Below, in pieces: positions 23,297-30,300 of a stretch of DNA of 64,000 bases. The notes below the pieces were generated by a model. That model was not told the DNA's origin and ran no database searches. It saw nothing but the letters and a program-made list of their open reading frames with translations. Origin of the DNA: CBDBCU01 sp965242615 (GTDB lineage: Bacteria > Chloroflexota > Dehalococcoidia > Lucifugimonadales > UBA3495). The stretch spans positions 620,001 to 684,000 of the forward strand of contig CBDESR010000005.1 of NCBI GenBank assembly GCA_965242615.1, in the 5' to 3' direction. A program made the position numbers and the translations under genes. Within the stretch, counting starts at the first letter, position 1. Each line of letters opens with the position of its first letter.

Positions 23297-23467
23297 ATGT
23301 TCTGGGCTTGGGAAAAGCACCAAGCGGTGCGGGAGTCCTTGCGGGAGGAGGGGCGGCAGGAAGCTCGGGAGGAGACCGAGCAACGGTATATGCCCATCTT
23401 GAAACGGATGGCGCAGGAGAAGAGCTTGACCCTGGAGGAACTGCTGAAGCAGGAAGGGGTTAAGTAG
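23297..23467 (+). CDS. 56-residue duplicate of the preceding protein's tail
   Basis: An ATG at 23297, two bases after the previous stop, opens MFWAWEKHQAVRESLREEG and ends LTLEELLKQEGVK, nearly identical to residues from about 74 to the end of the upstream protein. The middle (RQEAREETEQRYMPILK) differs. It has no membrane segment, so it would be a soluble coiled fragment. This is a tandem partial duplication; whether it is translated is uncertain, but it keeps an open frame and the same stop context. Confidence 0.5.
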   Translation: MFWAWEKHQAVRESLREEGRQEAREETEQRYMPILKRMAQEKSLTLEELLKQEGVK

Positions 23468-23532
23468 AGGCGTTTGGGGCCGACGGTTGCTGACGCTGGC
23501 GGCCAGTTGACACCCGCCCCATTCCTTTGCAT

Positions 23533-23552
23533 AGGGAATTATATACCTGTTT
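23533..23552 (-). promoter_or_regulatory. Copy of the mod promoter core, orphaned
   Basis: Read on the minus strand this is AAACAGGTATATAATTCCCT, identical over 20 bases to the core of the promoter of the Type III mod gene at 34941-34960. No gene is recognisable downstream of it on the minus strand. Confidence 0.55.
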
Positions 23553-23807
23553 ACACAGTTTCGAGAGTTATGCAGGCTGATGATTTGTCCTAGCGCATTT
23601 AGTATCGGATTTATGTTCTGGTCAAACTATCACCGATGACTGAATAGCAGGTTGCCTTTTCACTCTCCTGTGGGGGCACACTGACAAACATTTCCGTTGC
23701 GGATTACCCTCAAGGAATGCAACAACTTCGAGCATATCACCAACCGTGATATGATTTTCGGCGGCGCTAGAAACCCGTGGGGCTTGACAGTATCTAGGGC
23801 GAGTTAG

Positions 23808-23933
23808 GTCAACGCCGGACTGGCCCTGACCCCGCAACAGGTCCCCAAAACCGTTCAGTCTTTGACCGACCTCAACGTCGTAACCGACATCCCCAGCACC
23901 ATCCAAAACACCTTGGTTGGCACCGGCAAGTAG
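23808..23933 (+). pseudogene. Orphan C-terminal coding fragment
   Basis: 41 codons with genome-like codon use (LTPQQVPKTVQSLTDLNVVT...) end at a TAG but have no start; an in-frame TAG precedes them. I do not recognise the parent. The rest of the 735-base gap 23468-24201 holds no supported gene. Confidence 0.35.
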
Positions 23934-24201
23934 GCAAACAAGAGGTGTGTAGCAACCACACTTTAGCGGCAACCCACAGCCACCCCACTCCCTCACATCA
24001 TTCAGAACCGTGACCTAAAATCCTCTCGCTCACAAGGAGCAGGGACTATCCTCACCCTCAAACGACGCCCCATCACGAGACCCCGAAACCTCAAATTTTT
24101 TGAGGAGGTGCGGGGGAACTTTATGTGAGAATTCCACCACCGTAATACCTTCCCGATGAGAGCGGTACCGGCGGGTGCGGGCACGCCGGTACCGTCAGAG
24201 C

Positions 24202-25245
24202 TTACCTCGCCCAGCCCTCATAAACTTCCCGGTCCACCACCCTTTTGTTGACCAGGATATTCTGCACGGTGAACGGGGAGACGCTGAAATGCTCCGCGGC
24301 GGCGGCAATGTCCTCGTCATCCGGAATTCCCGGGGCAATAAATTCCTTCAAGTCCGCAAGAGGACACAGCAATTCTTGAGCAAAAGCCCGTTGGAACTTC
24401 TGCCGGCTGGTACCGGCGCGGGTTCCGGGCAAAAGCGATTCCTGCTCCGGAGTAGCAATATGATCCCCCACCAAGCGCGCCAAAGTAAAACGGCGCGAGG
24501 TAGGGTGGTTGCTGTTCCAACCTATGCGGAAAAGGTCGGGTTGGTCATCGTCCCGAAAGCCGGCCGCCAAGGCAGTGTGAACCCTATGCCGCGGCTCGAC
24601 CAACTGCTTCGGGGAAACCTGGAACAACTCGGCAAGCCGGTCCGTGGCTATGGGTACTTCCAAACCCCAAACTTCCCGCGCCCGTTGCGCCGCCTGCGCC
24701 GACCGTTGCCAGGGCGGAACGGCAGCATCGACAAAAGTAATGATGCCTTCCCGTATCGCGGCGCAATTCGGCACCGCGGCCGTCGCGCCGCCATCCCGGG
24801 CGGCAGCCCATAGTCCTTCCAGATTAGCCAGGGTCTCGTCTTTGACCGCCGCCGCCAACTCCCGCATCGCGCCATCCCCGTATCGCTTGGCTTGCTCTTG
24901 CAGACCATCAACCAAGCCCTCCGGAGCTTCATCCGGGTCATAGCCCATAATGGCCTCCAGAATGCGCCACCGGGCCAGTTCCGGGTTACGCCGTTCCTCC
25001 CCTATTTCCGTCCAAAGCTCCGCCAAGTCAGAGGAACCTTTACCCACATCGGACAAACGGGCCAGCGTTCCCGCGATGAAATCGGCCGCCCCTTGCTCAA
25101 AATCGGCGATGGCAACGGCACGAACAAACCGATTCAAATAGCGGATCGGCTCCGCCGCCCTCTTGGCAGTAGGTTCGGCTTTGACCCGAATCGTCTGGCA
25201 ATCGCTGCTGAAAGACAAATCCGGCCACACATAGCCATAGCCCAC
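24202..25245 (-). CDS. ImmA/IrrE-like protein, C-terminal part after a frameshift
   Basis: 347 residues, opening at a GTG (GYGYVWPDLSFSSDCQTIRV). The second half resembles ImmA/IrrE-family proteins: FTLARLVGDHIATPEQESLL stands where these have the HExxH metallopeptidase helix, and the region SRQKFQRAFAQELLCPLADL followed by AEHFSVSPFTVQNILVNKR is typical of their C-terminus. The zinc-binding HExxH is absent, so the protein is probably a non-catalytic member. Its natural N-terminus appears to be the small frame at 25256-25513, from which it is separated by a frame change. Partner genes lie upstream in the same direction. Confidence 0.65.
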   Translation of the reverse strand: MGYGYVWPDLSFSSDCQTIRVKAEPTAKRAAEPIRYLNRFVRAVAIADFEQGAADFIAGTLARLSDVGKGSSDLAELWTEIGEERRNPELARWRILEAIMGYDPDEAPEGLVDGLQEQAKRYGDGAMRELAAAVKDETLANLEGLWAAARDGGATAAVPNCAAIREGIITFVDAAVPPWQRSAQAAQRAREVWGLEVPIATDRLAELFQVSPKQLVEPRHRVHTALAAGFRDDDQPDLFRIGWNSNHPTSRRFTLARLVGDHIATPEQESLLPGTRAGTSRQKFQRAFAQELLCPLADLKEFIAPGIPDDEDIAAAAEHFSVSPFTVQNILVNKRVVDREVYEGWAR

Positions 25246-25255
25246 GCTACCAACC

Positions 25256-25513
25256 TTAGTGGCTCATCCGCCAAGACCGGGTGTCATCTTGCGGTTCCCA
25301 CAGTAGCCGCCACCAATTGGCGGCGAACCACTCGGCCAAGGGCAAGGCCGAAACTCGTATTGAGGAGCGGTAGGTATTGTCCAAGATGTCCTCAACCTCG
25401 GTAGCGCAAAGGTCGCCAACGTTGATGGACAGCTCGGCCCGGGTCGACTGCTCGGCGTTGTCATCCTTGCCAAGCGGTAGCCAGTCGCAAGCAATGCTGA
25501 AAGGCGCGTTCAT
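25256..25513 (-). CDS. ImmA/IrrE-like protein, N-terminal part
   Basis: 85 residues (MNAPFSIACDWLPLGKDDNA... to ...AEWFAANWWRLLWEPQ). The ATG at 25513 shares a base with the stop of the upstream gene (TAATG), so the two are translationally coupled. The end WRMSH runs into a stop, while the other frame resumes at once with TKVGSVGYGYVWPDLSF. Intact relatives that I recall read straight through this junction, so a single indel around 25250-25262 probably split one gene. It could be a real mutation or a sequencing error. Confidence 0.6.
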   Translation of the reverse strand: MNAPFSIACDWLPLGKDDNAEQSTRAELSINVGDLCATEVEDILDNTYRSSIRVSALPLAEWFAANWWRLLWEPQDDTRSWRMSH

Positions 25514-25932
25514 TACTGCTCCCAACGGGTCAAAACTTCCCAATAAATGTCGCCGTCGCGTTCGGTTAAAGGATAGCCGTGATAGCTGCCCTGAACCTGA
25601 TTTTCCAGTCGCGCCTCCAGCGGCGTTCCGTCCGGGGCCACCGCCCACACATTCTGGGGAAAATCCCCTCGGGTCTGGACGCTGACCAACCCCCGGCTAA
25701 TCCCTTCCCGCAGCAACCGCAAGGCATCGTCCCGCCGGTTTATGCCGACATCGTCACAGAAGGTCTTATCATGCCGGGGTTGCGCCGGCGGCATCAGGTT
25801 GAAATCTCCTGGATTCCTCTTGTGCTCCGAATTGCCGCCATACTTCATCCGCTTAGCCAAGCCGGCCATTTCCTCCAAGTCAGGGGCTTCCCGTATCTTA
25901 CGTTTCCGGTTGAACTTGGTGCGTTGCCGCAT
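25513..25932 (-). CDS. Conserved partner of the ImmA/IrrE-like gene, unknown function
   Basis: 139 residues. The N-terminus is basic (RTKFNRKRKIREAPDLEEMA), then KYGGNSEHKRNPGDFNLMPP and a C-terminal globular part (PQNVWAVAPDGTPLEARLEN, SYHGYPLTERDGDIYWEVL). I recall this protein as a recurrent upstream neighbour of ImmA/IrrE-like genes in unrelated bacteria, but no function is established to my knowledge. The pairing and the one-base overlap suggest a two-component module, conceivably a toxin-antitoxin or defence pair. No catalytic motif is evident. Confidence 0.65.
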   Translation of the reverse strand: MRQRTKFNRKRKIREAPDLEEMAGLAKRMKYGGNSEHKRNPGDFNLMPPAQPRHDKTFCDDVGINRRDDALRLLREGISRGLVSVQTRGDFPQNVWAVAPDGTPLEARLENQVQGSYHGYPLTERDGDIYWEVLTRWEQ

Positions 25933-26019
25933 ACGACTTCCCCAGTTGGATTCTTGAGGTTAAGTGATTGCGAACTATAATAAATCTTTTCCGAGGGATG
26001 TCAATAGTTTCCAAGAGAT

Positions 26020-26159
26020 GGTATTCTCAACACGCGTTGGCAATGCTAAAAACAGCCTCGTCGGAGCCAAAGCAGTGCCAGAGAATCAGTAGGGATCCCC
26101 TTCTTGGTCGGGGTGAATCTCCCCAGTTTTAACTTATGCCAACGCGTGTTGAGAATACC
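26020..26159. mobile_element. MITE-like element with 23-bp terminal inverted repeats
   Basis: Ends 26020-26042 and 26137-26159 are exact reverse complements (GGTATTCTCAACACGCGTTG... on the left). The 94-base interior encodes nothing. The flanks CCAAGAGATG and CCATAGAGATG are similar but not a perfect target duplication. Size and architecture suggest a non-autonomous transposon. Confidence 0.65.
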
Positions 26160-26322
26160 CATAGAGATGGCTCCATTCTGTTATGAGGTACAGTGATTTT
26201 ACCGCTTGGGGAACTATACGGAAAAATTGTAAAGTTGAAAAAGGACTTACCCTAAAACAGAACTGAACCCAAGGCAGGGCTATCACATATGGATATGAGT
26301 TAATTGGTCCAGCAAGGATACC

Positions 26323-26399
26323 GGGGCGCGTTCACACTAACGATTTTCGGTTTGCAGATACTCCGAAAGGGATCCAAGGGATTAATGTGGACACGCCCT
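26323..26399. mobile_element. Short remnant with IS5-like GGGCGTGT ends
   Basis: GGGGCGCGTTCACACTAA and, inverted, AGGGCGTGTCCACATTAA (14 of 18 identical) bound a 77-bp segment with no coding capacity. The ends resemble those of the IS5-type remnant at 49986-50222. Confidence 0.4.
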
Positions 26400-26477
26400 A
26401 GAAAGGAGTTGTCCCAGACGAGGCGTTTCAGCCTTGCCGGTAGGACTGGTCATTTCCCAAAATCTACTTTCTCTCGA

Positions 26478-27143
26478 CTACCGCCGGGACGGGTGGCGGG
26501 TTTCCGGTTCCCCAATCAAGTCGGCGTAGGGCAAATGCTTGCCCACCGAACCCTGCGCCAACTCCGCCAGCTGTTCCGCCGTATCCAATGGTCGGAAGTT
26601 GTGCCGTCCCTCAAACTCGGTAACATAGCGGTCCAAGTGCTTTACGCTGAAGTGGTGATAAACCCCATCGTGGCCCCGTTTCAGCGTGGCCCAAAAGGAC
26701 TCTATCCCGTTGGTGTGGGCCATTTCCCGCCCATACTCCCCTACCGAGGGCTTGACCGCCTCGTGCGGCCGCGCCAGTCCATTATACGCCGCCGCCTCAT
26801 CAGTATAAACCGTCGCCGCGTCAGCGGTGCGGGTTCCCACGAACCTCCGCAAGGTCGGCGCATCAGTGGCGGCCACCACTTGGGCGTTCACCCGATTGGT
26901 GGCCCGGTCTTTGACGCCGACCACCGCCGTTTTCCCGACGGTTCCCCGGCCGGCGTGGAGTTTCTTGTCGGCGTGTTTGTTGCCTTCCTTGCCGCCGATG
27001 TAGGTCTCGTCGGCTTCCACCGGCCCGGCGAACTTGTCCGCCGCCGCGTTCCGGCACTCCCGGATGCGGTGTTCCATGTGCCACGCCGACTTTTGAGTAA
27101 TGCCCAAGTCCCGGTGCAGTTTCATACTGCTGACGCCTTTCAC
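26478..27143 (-). pseudogene. IS1595-family transposase, truncated at the N-terminus
   Basis: 221 residues with the ISXO2-like DDE domain: VEADETYIGGKEGNKHADKK, VVGVKDRATNRVNAQVVA, VYTDEAAAYNGL, then HTNGIESFWATLKRGHDGVYHH, and YVTEFEGRHNFRPLD at the end. Family members begin with a zinc-ribbon of about 80 residues before the KGVSSMKLHRDLGITQKSAW segment. Here that region is missing, and stop codons lie just upstream of the GTG at 27143. No terminal inverted repeats are obvious. It is therefore probably an inactive remnant, although the catalytic part is open. Confidence 0.8.
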
Positions 27144-27161
27144 CTCGTCTAATCAAAATCA

Positions 27162-27192
27162 GACGCCAAGTCCTTGCCGGACTTGGCGTCTA
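27162..27192. terminator. 13-bp perfect hairpin
   Basis: AGACGCCAAGTCC with its exact complement and a 5-base loop, between the transposase remnant and the Type ISP-like gene. It has TATAA after it on the plus strand and AAATC-rich sequence on the other side. It may be a terminator or part of an element end. Confidence 0.45.
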
Positions 27193-27341
27193 TAAGGGTA
27201 TTATAGTATTACAATTCTATTAAAGCAAATTATTTGTTGCGACTTAATTTCAGGCGCAGCGTTAGCCCGGCCGGTTGCCCCGCTAAGCGCGATACGGTAT
27301 AATGCCTGCCTATACCTTATAGAGGAGGCGATCAGCCACCT

Positions 27342-30300
27342 GTGCAATCCGCAGTCAGCGAACACACCATCATCACCGCCGCCCTCGACACCCTGGCCCG
27401 GGAAAATTCCCAAGACCAGGAGCTGCCGCCCGGCAACGCCGCCGGCACCAAGGGAAAGTGGCTGGAGCGCGTAACCGCCGCCGTTGCGCCCCTAATCAAA
27501 GACTGGGACATTGCCCGGGCTTGGCTGTGGGACGCTTGGCCCGACCGTCAAACCTATTTCCCCAACCTTACGGCCGTCGATACCGGCATCGATGTAGTCG
27601 CCGTTGCCAACAATGGCGACCACATCGCTATCCAGTGCAAAGCCCGGAAACTCGACGCCGCCGGCCGCGGCAATAACATCCAATCCGCCGAACTCAACAA
27701 GTTCACCGCCAACTCCTTCCACGCCATCTGGAGCGAACGCTGGCTGGTCACTAATGGCGACAACCAGCTCAGCCCCAACTCGCTGATGCAAACCGCCTAC
27801 TCCGATCCCAACCGCCCGGTCAAACTCATCAACATCCACGCCGACCTGTTGGCGCAGCAAACGGCGGCGGAACCGGAACCCTGCCCCCACTGCCAGCTGT
27901 CTATTGCCGCGCCGGATCCGGATAACCCGCCGCGGCAAACCAAGCAGTGTATGCAGGATGAAGCGGTCGATGCCAGCGTCCGCCGGCTCCGGGAACAGGA
28001 ACAATCGGCCAGCGGCGGGCTGCCGGTGGGGCAGGCCCGCGGCAAAATCATCCTGCCCTGCGGCACCGGCAAAACCCGCATCTCCCTGCGGATTGTCGAG
28101 GAACTGACGCCGCCCGGCAGTTTGTCCATCGTCCTTTGCCCCTCCATTGCCCTCGTCGCCCAAATCCGCCGGGAATACTTGCAGCACGCCCGCCCGGACG
28201 GACACATCCGCGCCCTGGCGGTCTGTTCTGATGAAACGGCCGGCTACGACCCCAAAAAGGAAAGCACCCGCAACACCGCCGCCGACCCGACCCTCGACAA
28301 CAGCAACTTCAGCGCCGCCGAAGTCAAGGGCAAGGTTACTACGGAACCGGCGGAAATCGGCAAATGGATTCGAGAGGGGCAAAGCGGGCCGGACGCCCAA
28401 CAAATCAGCGTCATCTTTGGCACTTACCAGAGCGGCCATCGCATCGCCCAAGCCCTCGCCGCCACTAACACCACCGCCCGGGCGCTGATTGCCGACGAAG
28501 CCCACCGCACGGCCGGCTTGCGCCGCAAACGCAGCAAGAGCCAAAACCAAACCCTTTCCCAAGAGGAGCAGCGGCTCCGCGACTTTACCCTCTGCCACGA
28601 TAACGCCGCCTTTCCCGCCACCTACCGCATCTATCAGACCGCGACGCCGCGCATCTATGACACCAGCCGGGTGCGCCAAGACCTGCCCAGCGACTGGATT
28701 GTCCGCAGTATGGATGATGAAACCACTTTCGGCGTGGAACTTTACCGCAAAAGCTATGGCGAAGCGGTAGTCAACGGTTGGTTGGCCGACTACCGCATCA
28801 TTGCCTTGGCCGCAAATGATCCGGAGACGGAACGGCAAGCCAACTACTTGGCCGCCAACACCCAAAGCAAGGGCCGCCATGCGCTCACCACTACCCACTA
28901 CCTGCGGGGAATGGCTTTTGCCATTGCGATGGCCGGAGCCGCCGGCGAACCGGAAAGCGGCGACATCCCCATCAAGTCCTGCATTGCCTTTATGAACACC
29001 GTGGACAAATCCGAAAATATGGCCAAAGACCTCCAGACCCAAACCGTCCGGAAATGGCTTGACGACTGGATCCGGGAAAACCGCCCCGGCAAAACCCCGG
29101 CCCACTACGAATTGGAACACCTCGACGCCAGCAGCAAGGTTAATACCCGGGATAACGCCAAGAGCAAGTTGGTTAATGCCGTTGCGGAAAAGCCCCGCGG
29201 CATTATCAATGTGGGCATTTTCGGCGAAGGCACCGATGCGCCCTCCCTCAACGCCGTGGCTTTCCTCGAAGCCCGGCGCAGTCCCATCGATGTCATCCAA
29301 GCCGTCGGCCGCGCCATGCGTACCGCTCCCGGCAAAGAACGGGGCTATATCATCTGCCCCATTGTTATCCCGCCCCATGTGGATCCCGAAAATTGGCTGA
29401 AAACCCACGGCCCGGCGGACGGTTGGCAGGAATTGGGGCAAATCCTGTTGGCATTGCGCGCCCACGACGCGCGCATCGAGGACAACCTGGCGGAACTCTT
29501 GCACCTCTACATCCCCCAACCGCCGCCGGTACAACGCGTCCTCATCGGCATCGCCGCCAGCCGGGAGCAGGGCATCCAATACCGGGAACATATCGGCCCG
29601 CCCGGGGCCGCCGAGGCGGCCGTGGCCCGCGCCCTCGACGACCCGGCAGTAATCGACCGGGAATTTCAACCGGTAGCAAAGCCGGCGGCGGAGACGGTGG
29701 CGGCCCTGCAAGTTGCCGAAACCGCCGACGCCTACTCGGTTAATTCGGAAAGGGATGAGCCTACGCTGATTATCACCGGCAAGAATAACGCCGATGGCAG
29801 CAAAGAGCTGCGGATGGACTCGGTCGTACGCGCCAAGCCCAAGGCCGATGGCAGCTTGGGCCCGGTCGATCTGAAAAAATCCCAAGACCGGGTTCGGAGC
29901 ATGATTGACAAAGGGGTAGGGGTACGCATTTCTCTCGAGGAGCAGAAGCCGCCGCCGCGGTCTAAAAAGGATGTCGCAGTAAAACCGCCCCCGGAAGTTG
30001 ACCCCACGCCGGAAGTTGACCCTGCTCCGGAAGTTGACCCTGCTCCGGAAGTTGACCCTACTCCGGAAGTCGAAACGGAAAAGCCGCCGCGCCGCACCAG
30101 CGCGGAAGTGGCCGAGCAGGCGGTCCAGTCCGCCCTGCGGCTGATTGGATTGGAGGACAACCACGCCATCCGGATGAACCTGCTGACCAAATCCGGCCTT
30201 ACCGCCAACCGGACGCTGCGGGACTTGAATATCCTCGAAGCCGGCATTAAGGAAGCGGCCCATCATCTGCGCAGCGATGAGCTGCTGCCGGCCCTGAACC

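Noticed and set aside
29991..30075. Short direct repeats that might suggest a CRISPR array
   Set aside because: The units are contiguous and in frame with no spacers; they code for PEVDP repeats. No CRISPR array was seen in the window.
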